A program made the translations under genes and the position numbers. 64,000 nt of DNA from Deltaproteobacteria bacterium (GTDB taxonomy: Bacteria > Desulfobacterota > Desulfovibrionia > Desulfovibrionales > Desulfovibrionaceae): assembly GCA_031285295.1 (NCBI GenBank), contig JAITWK010000008.1, positions 1 to 64,000 on the forward strand, given 5' to 3'. The notes beneath the pieces are model-generated. The model saw nothing but the letters and a program-made list of their open reading frames with translations. It was not told where the DNA came from and searched no databases. The first letter of the stretch is position 1. Every line of letters starts with the position of its first letter. Positions 53,351-62,577 of this stretch are shown here, piece by piece.

Positions 53351-53382
53351 GAGGGGCCTGCGCGGCCCCGTCCCTCGTTTTG
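53351..53382 (+). terminator. Terminator after fliGH
   Basis: The stem GGGGCC/GGCCCC with a 5-nt loop (53353-53369), supported by outer GAGGG/CCCTC, is followed by GTTTTG. The T run is weak. It lies between convergent fliH and the RNA methyltransferase gene. Confidence 0.6.
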
Positions 53383-53398
53383 AACTGTTCTAAAATAT

Positions 53399-54208
53399 TC
53401 AGTTTTTAGCCGTTTGCATGGCCATAACAATACTGAGTGCTACCGAGGCGTTCAGCGATTCCACATTGGGCCGCATGGGGATGGAAAGGCGTTTTTCGAT
53501 GCTCCAGTAAGCGTCCAGGCCCGGCCCCTCCATACCGGCCACCAGCCCTATGGGGTCCGGGAACGTGAACCGAAAAATGTCGCTGCCTTTGGGTGAAAGG
53601 GCGAAGATCGGCAAATCAAATTCGGCCAGATCCGCTATGCCAGGCCCTTGATACAGGGTGACCTGAAATACTGCCGGGCCTGCGGCCCGCAACGCTTTGG
53701 GCAGGTATGGGGTGGCCGCCTCGCGTAAAAGCACGACCCTCGCTCCAAAGGCAGCCGCGCTGCGAATGGTGGTGCCCAGGTTGATTGGATTTTGGAAAGG
53801 TACGAAGACTGTCAGCCCCGACGCCAGGGTTCCATCCCAGACCGGCAGGGGCGGGGCGGAAACCAGCAGGATCGGAGCCTTGATGCCGTAAATATCCAGC
53901 GCCGCGAACAGATCCGGCGGCAACAGATAAAGCGGCATTGCCCTCAGGGGCGCACATTCTGTTAATTCATCCAATCCGTATGGCTTGTTATCTGATTTAT
54001 TCGCATTACCGGGCAAACTGGCAATCACGGCCAGTACGCGCTCCGGATGCCGGGCCAGAATTTCGCCAATGAAACTGCGCCCCGTAACCAGGGCCTGCTT
54101 CTGCTTTTTTATGCCCCGCCCGTCCAGCAATTTGAGCCAGTTTTTATAGCGCGGGTTTTGGGCGCTGGATATTTCCATCCCGCTGGAGAATTTTACAGCC
54201 TCAATCAT
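53399..54208 (-). CDS. SpoU/TrmH-family RNA 2'-O-methyltransferase
   Basis: This is a 269-residue SPOUT enzyme. An N-terminal substrate-binding part (SSAQNPRYKNWLKLLDGRG) is followed by the knotted SAM domain with NPINLGTTIRSAAAFG, LVAGMEGPGLD and IPMRPNVESLNASVALSIV, the three family motifs. It modifies rRNA or tRNA ribose; the exact site is unknown. Its start overlaps the glycosyltransferase stop by 4 bp. Confidence 0.9.
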   Translation of the reverse strand: MIEAVKFSSGMEISSAQNPRYKNWLKLLDGRGIKKQKQALVTGRSFIGEILARHPERVLAVIASLPGNANKSDNKPYGLDELTECAPLRAMPLYLLPPDLFAALDIYGIKAPILLVSAPPLPVWDGTLASGLTVFVPFQNPINLGTTIRSAAAFGARVVLLREAATPYLPKALRAAGPAVFQVTLYQGPGIADLAEFDLPIFALSPKGSDIFRFTFPDPIGLVAGMEGPGLDAYWSIEKRLSIPMRPNVESLNASVALSIVMAMQTAKN

Positions 54209-55284
54209 ATTATTCCACTATAGACCTTATTGGTCGCTTCAAGCATGCGCTGGATAGAAAATTCGCGCTCGGCCTTCAATCTGGCGGCCCGTTTCATACC
54301 ATTCAGTTCTTCCGGCGGCATGGCCAGGATTTTTCTTAAGGTTTCCCGGATGGATTCCGCATCCTGCGCCCTGGTTACCCAGCCGCAGCTTTGGTCAACA
54401 TAATCGCGCATTACCGGAAAATCGCTGATCATTACCGGCAGACTCATGGCCGACATTTCCCGGCTGGCAAAACTGCTGGCTTCCGCCTTGTAGGAAAGCA
54501 CGAAGCCGATATCGCCTTTTTCGAGGTAGGGGCGGGTATCCTCCAAAAAACCGGTATAGGTGATGTCGCATTTGGTGGCGGCAATTGGCCGGTCATCTTC
54601 CATTTCCGGTTCATGCCTGCCCATCAGGATTATGGAGAGGCGCTTTTTTTCCGCCTCCGGCAAGCCGTCAATGGCATCAACCAGATAAGTCCAGCCCTTA
54701 TGCCGGGCTGTTCCGGCACTGCTGACCAGGGTCAGATGTTCGCCGGTATGGATCTCTTTGTTCTTTTTCCAGAAGTCCAAATCAATGCAGTTGTCGATGA
54801 CATGATAACGCGGGTTGCTGCTATCCAGGCCGATGGTTTTGCAAATTTGGCCGCTGACGAAGATGACCGCAGCGTTAAACTTGTTCAGCCGCCACAGGGA
54901 AACAGCGCCCTTTACTTTATAGGTATTGTGCTTGGTGAAGACGGTTTTGAACTTCTTTTTGACAAAGGGCGAGGCATAAAGCGCCATCCGGTTGTCCGAT
55001 GAACCGTTGGTATGCACAATATCAATGTCATGCTGGTCAATGGCGCGGATCAGGGCGCGGGTATTCCGGGCGGTTTCAGGCAGGCGCCCCAGCCCGGAAG
55101 GAAATTGAAGCGGAATCAGCCGTCCTTCCCGCTCCATACCGCGCTCGGCAAGAATTTTATACAGGCGGCTGGAGGGCGGGCAGGCCACGAATTTGTTGTG
55201 CTCCGGATTTTGCAGCAGGGCCAGGACGTAAGTTGTATGCCCGCCACCGTGACCGGTATGGAAGTTTGTATAAAGTATGTTCAT
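54205..55284 (-). CDS. GT4-type glycosyltransferase
   Basis: This 359-residue GT-B glycosyltransferase has the donor-domain pattern of family 4: TLVSSAGTARHKGWTYLVDAI, and EASSFASREMSAMSLPVMISD in place of the usual E-x7-E loop. The N-terminal GHGGGHTTYVLALL is the acceptor-side glycine loop. A role in lipopolysaccharide or other surface glycan assembly is likely, but the sugar is unknown. Confidence 0.87.
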   Translation of the reverse strand: MNILYTNFHTGHGGGHTTYVLALLQNPEHNKFVACPPSSRLYKILAERGMEREGRLIPLQFPSGLGRLPETARNTRALIRAIDQHDIDIVHTNGSSDNRMALYASPFVKKKFKTVFTKHNTYKVKGAVSLWRLNKFNAAVIFVSGQICKTIGLDSSNPRYHVIDNCIDLDFWKKNKEIHTGEHLTLVSSAGTARHKGWTYLVDAIDGLPEAEKKRLSIILMGRHEPEMEDDRPIAATKCDITYTGFLEDTRPYLEKGDIGFVLSYKAEASSFASREMSAMSLPVMISDFPVMRDYVDQSCGWVTRAQDAESIRETLRKILAMPPEELNGMKRAARLKAEREFSIQRMLEATNKVYSGII

Positions 55285-55350
55285 AAGTCGCCTGGCGGGG
55301 GTATTTTTAAATATCCTTGCTTGCGGAGCAAAAATATTTGTTCAGCCCCA

Positions 55351-57057
55351 CTAGTTTGATTGTTGTTGCAAAAACTTGGCCCGGAAGTTTTTTTCCGCTT
55401 CGGTGGAACCGACCAGCACCAGTTCATCGCCTTCGGCAAAGGCGTTGTCCGGGTCCAGGTTGACCAGCATTTTACCGTCCCGCCGCAGCCCCAGCGCGTT
55501 GCATTGGGTATCGCGGATGCCGCTGTCGCGCGGGGTTTTTCCCACCAGGCCGTGCGGCATGGTAATGCGGAAAATATTAGTACCTTCGGTAAGCAGATAG
55601 ACGCTGCCGGGGCTGAGCAGATTGACCACCGAGTTGGCCGCCAGGCTGGAAATAGCCATAACCAGACTGGCTCCGGCCCCGTAAAGGGACTTGATGTTGC
55701 GGCTTAAGTTGCAGCGGGAGATGATTTGCGCTTCCGGCCGCAGTTTGCGGCAGTATAGAGTAAGGTAGATATTAAGATCGTCGTCATGCGTGGTGATGGC
55801 CACGCTGTTGACTTTATCCAGGCCAGCCTTGCGCAGCACCGCCGAATCTTCGGCATCGCCCAGAATATAGCGGTGATCGTCTTCCGGCAGCATTTTGGGG
55901 TTTTTGTCCACCAGGCGGAAGGGCAGGCCGCGTTTGGTCAGGGTGGCTACCAGTTGCTGGCCGACTTTGCCGCCGCCCAGCACCAGCACAGTGGAATCCT
56001 CTTCCTGCTGCGGATGCAGTATGCACTCTTTGCCGAACTGGGCCAGCTTTTCCGCCGTGCCGGATAACAGCAGCACCGAACCATGGCCGATTACCATATC
56101 CGCTCTGGTGCCGCTAAAATTGCCGCCCTGCCAGGCTCCCACCACGTTCAGGCCGTGCCCGGCCCGCAAATTCAGTTCCAGCAGACTTTTGCCGACCAGA
56201 TTGGTGCAGTCGGACGGAACTTCAGCAATGCACAGCTCATCGAAGCGGGCGATGATATTGCTTTCAGCGCGTCCGGCAAAGGCTCGCCTGCCAATGGCTG
56301 CGCCCAGCATGTTCGTGAAATGCAAAACGTGACGGCATCCGGCGTAATGCAGGATGTCCATGGAATTTTCGTTTTTCGCGCTGCTTACCAGCAGGGTCTC
56401 CGGCGCTATTTCGTGCACGGTGGCCGCGATGTTGGTGTTCTTCAGATCGTCGCACAGGGCCACGACCATGGAGGCCCGCTGCGCCCCGGCGGCCTGATAG
56501 GTGTCGGCCACATCCAGTTCACCGCGCAGCACCGGCACTCCCTGGTCAAAAAGCGCTTCAGCCTCGCCCTGATCGGAAGTCAGCAGGAAGCTTGGCACGG
56601 AAAATTGCCTGAGTCTGGTCTGGATGGTTCGGGCAATGTCGTCTGTTCCTACTACCAGAACGTGATCACGCATGGCTTCTGGCAGGGCCACAGGTACCTT
56701 GTTCCTGTTTTTGGCCTCCAGCCATGGCTGATAAATCAGGCGGGTAAAGATGAACGGCAGCATGACCAGGAAGAACATGATACCGGAAAACAATACCACC
56801 AGGGTAAATATTCTGCCCAGGTCACTATTGAAGGTGATGTCGCCGAATCCCAGAGTACTCATGACTGTGAGCGTCCAGTACAGTCCGGTGATTGTGGAGT
56901 GATCGCGGCCCTCATAATGCATGATCGCATGAAAGAGCAGGCTGTAGACGGTGATCAGCAGCAGCATTAAAATCGCAAAGCGCATCATAAAGTGCATGTT
57001 GCGCTTGTTGCTCCGGTTGGCCAGAAAAATAGTTACTTGCTCACTCAGAAATCTCAT
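55351..57057 (-). CDS. Potassium channel with two RCK (TrkA-N) domains
   Basis: This is a 568-residue channel subunit. Two membrane helices (about 24-42 and 82-106) flank the pore loop with the selectivity filter TLGFGD. Two Rossmann RCK domains follow: HVLVVGTDDIARTI near residue 132 and VLVLGGGKVGQQLV near 345, each with a TrkA-C-like part. The protein should form a tetrameric, ligand-gated K+ channel. The filter G-F-G replaces the more common G-Y-G, as in several bacterial channels. Confidence 0.92.
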   Translation of the reverse strand: MRFLSEQVTIFLANRSNKRNMHFMMRFAILMLLLITVYSLLFHAIMHYEGRDHSTITGLYWTLTVMSTLGFGDITFNSDLGRIFTLVVLFSGIMFFLVMLPFIFTRLIYQPWLEAKNRNKVPVALPEAMRDHVLVVGTDDIARTIQTRLRQFSVPSFLLTSDQGEAEALFDQGVPVLRGELDVADTYQAAGAQRASMVVALCDDLKNTNIAATVHEIAPETLLVSSAKNENSMDILHYAGCRHVLHFTNMLGAAIGRRAFAGRAESNIIARFDELCIAEVPSDCTNLVGKSLLELNLRAGHGLNVVGAWQGGNFSGTRADMVIGHGSVLLLSGTAEKLAQFGKECILHPQQEEDSTVLVLGGGKVGQQLVATLTKRGLPFRLVDKNPKMLPEDDHRYILGDAEDSAVLRKAGLDKVNSVAITTHDDDLNIYLTLYCRKLRPEAQIISRCNLSRNIKSLYGAGASLVMAISSLAANSVVNLLSPGSVYLLTEGTNIFRITMPHGLVGKTPRDSGIRDTQCNALGLRRDGKMLVNLDPDNAFAEGDELVLVGSTEAEKNFRAKFLQQQSN

Positions 57058-57124
57058 ATTTTATCCGGTCACATTATTTGTAGTCGTCAGGAGGCATTTT
57101 TTTGTTATAAAAATCGCTCGTGAA

Positions 57125-57931
57125 TTACATTTCAGCCACTATTGCCCGTAATAACGGGCGCAACTTTTGCGCGGTTTTGGCAGCAACGTCAATTACTTCC
57201 TCAATGGTGGCCTCTGCCATGCAATCCGGCAGGTTCTGATTGGAAAGCGCCGATAGCCCAAGGATGCGCAGGCCCAGGCTTTTTGCCATAATCACTTCCA
57301 GCACTGTGGACATGCCAATGGCGTCCACGCCCCAGGCGCGGAACATTCGTGTTTCGGCTCTGGTTTCAAGTTGCGGGCCGGTAAGTCCCAGATAGACGCC
57401 CCGCTCCAGACGCAAATTCAGGCTGCGGGCCTTGCGCTCGGCCAGGGCCAGCAGATCTTCGTCATAAACCCGGCTCATGTCCGGGAAGGAGTTTGTTCCG
57501 AACAGGGGGCTGCGGCCGGTGAAGTTGATATGGTCTGTAATGGCCATGATGCCGCCTGCCGCGAACAGCGGGTTTATGGAGCCGGAGGCATTGGTGATCA
57601 CCAGCTTGTCCGCGCCCAGAGCGGCCAGCAGCGCTACGCCGCGTGTTACTTCTTCCGGGCTGTAGCCTTCGTAAAGGTGGCAGCGCCCCTCCTGTACGGC
57701 CACAGCCTTGTCGCCCAGCCAGCCAAAGGAAAAACGCCCGGCGTGCGAGCTTACGGTCGAGAGGGGATAGCCCGGTATCTCGGCGTAGGGGACGCGCACC
57801 GCGTCGCGCAATTCATCGGCCAGTCCGCCGAGACCCGTGCCGAGAACCAGAGCGATTTCCGGACGAAACCCGTGTGGAAGGCGCTCTGCCAACGCATTTG
57901 CGCCTGTCTGGACTTTTTCGGTTTTTAGCAT
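57125..57931 (-). CDS. Purine nucleoside phosphorylase
   Basis: This 268-residue trimeric-type phosphorylase (inosine/guanosine, PunA family) has LVLGTGLGGLADEL, SSHAGRFSFG, EGRCHLYEGYSPEEV, VITNASGSINP, GLTGPQLETRAE and GMSTVLEVI. ATG 57931 (MLKTEKVQ) is chosen for its GGGGAGAG ribosome site; the longer frame from 57997 has none. It has its own promoter region shared with hairpin copy C. Confidence 0.93.
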   Translation of the reverse strand: MLKTEKVQTGANALAERLPHGFRPEIALVLGTGLGGLADELRDAVRVPYAEIPGYPLSTVSSHAGRFSFGWLGDKAVAVQEGRCHLYEGYSPEEVTRGVALLAALGADKLVITNASGSINPLFAAGGIMAITDHINFTGRSPLFGTNSFPDMSRVYDEDLLALAERKARSLNLRLERGVYLGLTGPQLETRAETRMFRAWGVDAIGMSTVLEVIMAKSLGLRILGLSALSNQNLPDCMAEATIEEVIDVAAKTAQKLRPLLRAIVAEM

Positions 57932-58008
57932 ACACTCTCCCCAGGAAATTGTATCTTGAAGCATATGGGCAATCCTGTTACAGGATTTAGGCTTCAAAAT
58001 CTACTTCT

Positions 58009-58135
58009 GGTAGTGCCTCATTTTGGCATGATGCTGCGTCAGATTTCATTTTTGCCTCCGGTCGAGTACGAGAAGAGTACACTCCCGTCGGCAAAAATTT
58101 ATCTTCCTTGCCTGATGCCAAAAGCAGGCACTACC
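58009..58135 (+). repeat. Covarying hairpin element, copy C
   Basis: This 127-bp element is closest to copy B, but its middle outer stem reads TTTTGGCAT/ATGCCAAAA, where B has TTTTATCGT/ACGACAAAA: two base pairs changed on both sides together. The inner stem TTTTTGCC/GGCAAAAA is perfect. The core is GTCGAGTACGAGAAGAGTAC. It lies in the divergent space between the phosphorylase gene and accC, with the same orientation as accC. Confidence 0.8.
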
Positions 58136-58209
58136 AAGCTTGCTGAAATGGAGCATACACCATTTGATAACTGCCGTTAACCGTTTGTAATTTTTATAGA
58201 GGTTAAATT

Positions 58210-59637
58210 TTGGATATCTCCGACAATAAAGTTCTAATCGCCAATCGCGGCGAGATAGCCATCCGCATCATCCAGGCCTGCCGGAAGCTGGGGGTGGATT
58301 TTGTCTGCGTTTATACCGCCGAAGACGCGCATTCCGGCCACGTGCGCCTGGCCCGTGAGCTGGGCGGACCGTCCGGCCTGTACCGCATCTCCTCCTATCA
58401 CGATGCCAACGAGCTGATGGCCGTGGCCGATGCCGCCGAAGCCACGGCGGTGCATCCCGGTTACGGTTTTTTTGCCGAGGACTACCGTTTTGCCCGCCGC
58501 GTGATGCAGCGTGACCGGGGCATTGTTTTTATCGGCCCTTCCTGGCGCGTCATCCGTGAACTGGGCGACAAGATCAATACCAAGCGTCTGGCCCGCAGCC
58601 TTGGAGTGCCCACGGTTCCCGGTTCCGACCGCCCCATTTATGACGAGCTTGAGGCCGAGGAGCTGGCCCGCAGCCTCTTCAATTTTCAGGTGCAGCAGGG
58701 CATCAAGAACCCGCTGGTGCTGATCAAGGCTTCGGCAGGCGGCGGCGGCATGGGCATCGAGGAAGTGCAGGATCTGGATCTGTTCCGTTCGGTTTACCGC
58801 CGGGTACGCAATTACGCTGCCCGCCAGTTCAAGGACGAAGGTGTGCTCATCGAGCAGCGCATCCGCGACTTCAACCACCTGGAAGTACAGATTTTAGGCG
58901 ATCGCAACGCCAGAAATATAGTGCATTTCGGTACCCGTAACTGTTCCATCCAGAGTACCGGCCTGCAAAAGCGCGTGGAAATCGCTCCCGGTTTCGATCC
59001 TTCCTCGCTCAGCTACAATTTTAACGCGCAAAAACTTATGGACGATATTACCAACCACTCGCTGGCCATGGCCCGCAAGGTTGGCTACGACAGCGTCGGC
59101 ACCTGGGAGTGGATCGTCACCCGCAACGGCAATCCCTATCTTATGGAAGTGAACACCCGCATTCAGGTTGAAAACGGTGTTTCCGCCGCCATCGCCAGAG
59201 TGAAGGGGCAGAGCGGGGTGGATCTTATCGCCGAGCAGATCCGCACCGGTCTGGGCGACCCGCTGGGCTATACCCAGAAAGATATCAGTTTTGAAGGTGT
59301 GGGCATCGAGTACCGAATCATTGCCGAAGATCCGGCCAACCGTTTCACGCCCTGGGTGGGACGCATCGAAAAATTTGATTGGTCCGGCCTGGGGAATGAA
59401 CCCTGGCTGCAAATGTATACGCATGTACCCACGGATACGCCTTACGACATTCCTACGGAATTTGACCCCAACCTCGCTCTGGGTATTGTCTGGGGCAAGG
59501 ATCTTGACGAGGTCAAGGCCAGGGGACTGCAATTTCTGGACAAGCTGCGTCTGGAAGGCGTGGCCGGGAATGGCGCACCGATGAAATCCAATCTGGAGTT
59601 TCTCAGGAACAAGACTCCCGACATCCTCAAGTTTTAA
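58210..59637 (+). CDS. accC: Acetyl-CoA carboxylase, biotin carboxylase subunit
   Basis: This 475-residue ATP-grasp enzyme carboxylates biotin. It has VLIANRGEIAIRIIQACRK, VHPGYGFFAED, KASAGGGGMGIEEVQ (ATP lid), NCSIQSTGLQKRVEIAP (the family usually has CSxQRRxQK), and MEVNTRIQVENGVS. The start is TTG 58210 with an AGAGG site 8-9 nt upstream. It opens the acc operon accC-accAD-biotin protein. The NCSIQSTGLQK stretch differs from the common RRxQK form, so the enzyme belongs to a divergent group. Confidence 0.93.
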   Translation: MDISDNKVLIANRGEIAIRIIQACRKLGVDFVCVYTAEDAHSGHVRLARELGGPSGLYRISSYHDANELMAVADAAEATAVHPGYGFFAEDYRFARRVMQRDRGIVFIGPSWRVIRELGDKINTKRLARSLGVPTVPGSDRPIYDELEAEELARSLFNFQVQQGIKNPLVLIKASAGGGGMGIEEVQDLDLFRSVYRRVRNYAARQFKDEGVLIEQRIRDFNHLEVQILGDRNARNIVHFGTRNCSIQSTGLQKRVEIAPGFDPSSLSYNFNAQKLMDDITNHSLAMARKVGYDSVGTWEWIVTRNGNPYLMEVNTRIQVENGVSAAIARVKGQSGVDLIAEQIRTGLGDPLGYTQKDISFEGVGIEYRIIAEDPANRFTPWVGRIEKFDWSGLGNEPWLQMYTHVPTDTPYDIPTEFDPNLALGIVWGKDLDEVKARGLQFLDKLRLEGVAGNGAPMKSNLEFLRNKTPDILKF

Positions 59638-59651
59638 AACCGGAATAAATT

Positions 59652-61919
59652 ATGGACGAAAAAAAATTTCACCAGTTGCAGGAGCGCTACAACTACATGC
59701 GCGATATCCTGGCTGGCAAAAATAACGAGAATCTCCGCCTGCTTGCTTCCCGCATGGAAGAGCTTGCCGGGCGTATGCCCGGCCTTGCGCCTGCCGAATT
59801 GAAGGAAGCCCTGAAAACCCTGGAAGATCTTTTCAACTTTGTTGAAAAGAAAATCGAGGCCGAACTGACGCCCATGGACAAGGTGCGCATCGTGCGCAGT
59901 CCGCAGCGCGTCTGTCTGCGCGACATCCTGGAAAACGTCTACGACAACTACACGGAAATAGGCAGTCAGGGCGAACATTCGCTGGACCCGGCCATACTGA
60001 TTGCCAGGGCCTATATTACCAGGCGGCGCGGCAAGCGCACCATCAACCAGTCGGTTATGGTTATCGGGCATGAAAAGGGACATGGCGAGGAAATCCGCAA
60101 CGGCGGCTCGGCCACGCCCTGGGGTAACGCCAAGGCTTTGCATTACATGAAGGTGGCGGAAACCGAGAACATTCCCATCCACACCTATGTTTTCACCCCC
60201 GGCGCTTTTCCGGTGGAAGACACGCCGGGCGCGGCGCAGCAGATCGCCAAAAACCTGTACGATATGGGCAATATCCGCGTGCCGGTGCTTTCGGTTTTTT
60301 CCGAGGGCGGTTCCGGCGGGGCCGAAGCCATTGGCCTGGCTGACCGCCGTCTGATGTTTTCACACGGCTACTATTCGGTAATTTCGCCCGAAGGCGGAGC
60401 GGCCATTGAAGGCAATGTTAAAAAAGGCCCACGCGCTACGCCGGAATTGATCGAGACCTGCGCCGAGCAACTGCGCCTGACCGCCGAGGACAACCTGCGC
60501 CTTGGTTATATTGACGGCATCATTCAGGAACCGGATTTGGGAGCGCGTTGCCACCATTACGATTTCTTCCGCCTGCTGCGCCAGGAAGTACTGCGCGCCA
60601 CTGACGAAATAGTGCTGGGAGTGCGCGGCATTGTGCCTTTCCGCAACATGGCCCTGCGCAGCCGCCGCAAAAAGACCGAAGAAGGGCTGAACATGGATAC
60701 CGTGCATGTGCGCTGGAATCTTTCGCCCTCGGCCCAGGAACGCCTGGTGGAGCGCAGGCACCGCAAGTTCCGCCGTTATTCGCTGTCCGCTTTCAAGGAC
60801 AAGCGCAATAGTGGCAATCGCTTTCGGGAACGGATTTGTGATGTTTTATCCGAACTTTTTTACTGCATCCGCTACGATCTGTTGCGCAGCCATCAGCAGA
60901 AGATTTCCAACTTTTTCGGTGAAATTCATTCGGAAACCTCGTTCTTTTTCAAGAATCAGACCGCGCCGGTTCGTCGTTTGATTGGACGCCTTTTTTCCGG
61001 CACCAAAGCCAGAAAGAACGACGCAGCCGAAAAGCAGCTTACCACGCTTTCCGATTGGAGCAGCGACCAGGATCAGCGCGGTCACTGGGCCTATGTAAGC
61101 CCCAAGGCCAAAGAGGATAAAGCTGTTATTTGCCCCAACGCGGCCACGCACGGCTGCCTGGATATGTGGGCGCCCGATCTTTACGGCGAATTCGCCGGGG
61201 TTTGCACGCATTGCGGACATCATTTTCCCATGGAATATCAGTGGTATCTGTATAATGTGTTTGATCGCGGCTCCGTGCGCGAGTTCAATTCCGACATCGA
61301 GTGCGGCAACCCCAACAACTACGCCGGTTTTGATGTAAAGATCGAAAAAGCCAAGGCCGCTACCGGGCTCAAGAGCAGTTGCATCACTTTTGATGCCACC
61401 CTCAATGGCATAAATTTGGTGGTGGCCATGCTGGTTGCCCCCTTCCGGGGCGGCTCTTTCGGCGCTGCCGAAGGCGAGAAGTTTATTCTGGCTTCCGAGC
61501 GGGCCAGCCGCAAGCGCCAGCCTTTCCTGGCCTATGTGCATGGCACGGCGGGCATCCGCATTCAGGAAGGCGTGAACGGCGTTATCCAGATGCCGCGCTG
61601 CACCATGGCCGTGCGCCGTTACATCGACGCGGGCGGCCTGTATCTGGTAGTTTACGATACCAACTCCTACGCCGGGCCGGTGGCCAGTTTTCTGGGCTGT
61701 TCACCCTATCAGTTCGGCATCCGCTCATCCAATGTGGGCTTTGCCGGTCCCGGCGTGATTCAGGAAACCACCGGCGTAGCCCCCGCGCCGCATTATCACA
61801 GCGTCTACAAAGCCATAGCCCGCGGGCATATCCAGGGCATCTGGGACAGACGCGAAGCCCGTTTCAACCTGCACCAGTCCATGATGACCATGGGCGGACG
61901 CAATTTGTACTACAAGTAG
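59652..61919 (+). CDS. Acetyl-CoA carboxylase carboxyltransferase, fused AccA-AccD
   Basis: This 755-residue protein joins both halves of the carboxyltransferase. Residues about 1-340 are AccA-like (FPVEDTPGAAQQIAKNL, SEGGSGGAEAIG, SPEGGAAI). A helical linker of about 140 residues follows. The last part is AccD-like, with a zinc ribbon (C-x7-C-x15-C-x2-C, CPNAATHGC then CTHC) and GVNGVIQMPRC. The usual AccD ribbon is C-x2-C-x15-C-x2-C, so the first pair is widened. Fusion in AccA-AccD order is known in some deltaproteobacteria. It follows accC by 14 bp. Confidence 0.92.
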   Translation: MDEKKFHQLQERYNYMRDILAGKNNENLRLLASRMEELAGRMPGLAPAELKEALKTLEDLFNFVEKKIEAELTPMDKVRIVRSPQRVCLRDILENVYDNYTEIGSQGEHSLDPAILIARAYITRRRGKRTINQSVMVIGHEKGHGEEIRNGGSATPWGNAKALHYMKVAETENIPIHTYVFTPGAFPVEDTPGAAQQIAKNLYDMGNIRVPVLSVFSEGGSGGAEAIGLADRRLMFSHGYYSVISPEGGAAIEGNVKKGPRATPELIETCAEQLRLTAEDNLRLGYIDGIIQEPDLGARCHHYDFFRLLRQEVLRATDEIVLGVRGIVPFRNMALRSRRKKTEEGLNMDTVHVRWNLSPSAQERLVERRHRKFRRYSLSAFKDKRNSGNRFRERICDVLSELFYCIRYDLLRSHQQKISNFFGEIHSETSFFFKNQTAPVRRLIGRLFSGTKARKNDAAEKQLTTLSDWSSDQDQRGHWAYVSPKAKEDKAVICPNAATHGCLDMWAPDLYGEFAGVCTHCGHHFPMEYQWYLYNVFDRGSVREFNSDIECGNPNNYAGFDVKIEKAKAATGLKSSCITFDATLNGINLVVAMLVAPFRGGSFGAAEGEKFILASERASRKRQPFLAYVHGTAGIRIQEGVNGVIQMPRCTMAVRRYIDAGGLYLVVYDTNSYAGPVASFLGCSPYQFGIRSSNVGFAGPGVIQETTGVAPAPHYHSVYKAIARGHIQGIWDRREARFNLHQSMMTMGGRNLYYK

Positions 61920-61926
61920 GAAAGCC

Positions 61927-62577
61927 ATGCTGGACATAAGCTCGCTACTGGAAGAAATAAAAGCCTCGCCCTATGTGGAATCCCGCATCACCGCCCCGCA
62001 TTGCGGCGTGGTGCGGTTTAACGAAACCCTGACCCCCGGCTGCAAGCTGGTTGGCCCGAACGGCATCTGGAAAGAAAAGCCCGGCACCCTGCTTGCCTCC
62101 ATTGAGCGCGAACGCTGCCCGCGTAACATCAACGCCCTGGAAAAAGGCGAACTGGTGGAAGTGAAAAGCGATTTGGCCGGGCAATTCGTGGAAGCCGGTA
62201 CCGAAATAATGCGTGTGCGGCATTTTCTCTCGCGTGATGAAGTATTGCAGATTCTGCTCAAGCAGGCTTTGCATCTGTTTAACGCGCCGGAAAAAGCCAA
62301 GTATTACTTTGTGCCTTCCGTGGATATCAAGATCAAGAACACCGGCCCCAAAAGTGTTTCCGTACACGACGGCATGGAGCTGTTCATTATTTCGCGCATG
62401 AAACGCGAAACACCGTTGCGTTACAGTGGGCCGGACGGCGTGATTTATGCCGTGTATTTCAGCATGAACCAGAACATCGATGCCGGTCAGCCGCTCATTG
62501 GCGTTTGCCCGCCGACTCAGGTAAGCCAAATCGAGGATGTGTCGATGCGGGTCCAAACCGAATGGCCCGAAGACTAA
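61927..62577 (+). CDS. Biotin carboxyl carrier-like protein with two biotinyl-type domains
   Basis: This 216-residue protein carries two hammerhead-like segments. The first (about 20-98) has PHCGVVRF and LVEVKSDLAGQFVEAGTEIM with Lys-73. The second (about 143-192) reads GMELFIISRMKRETPLRYSG then VIYAVYF and IDAGQPLIGV. It aligns well with biotin domains, and Lys-159 sits where AMKM normally has its biotinylated lysine. The motif is RMKR, not AMKM. Being third in the acc operon, it is the likely carrier subunit. The start is ATG 61927, 7 bp after accAD. Its stop TAA lies in hairpin copy D. Confidence 0.75.
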   Translation: MLDISSLLEEIKASPYVESRITAPHCGVVRFNETLTPGCKLVGPNGIWKEKPGTLLASIERERCPRNINALEKGELVEVKSDLAGQFVEAGTEIMRVRHFLSRDEVLQILLKQALHLFNAPEKAKYYFVPSVDIKIKNTGPKSVSVHDGMELFIISRMKRETPLRYSGPDGVIYAVYFSMNQNIDAGQPLIGVCPPTQVSQIEDVSMRVQTEWPED

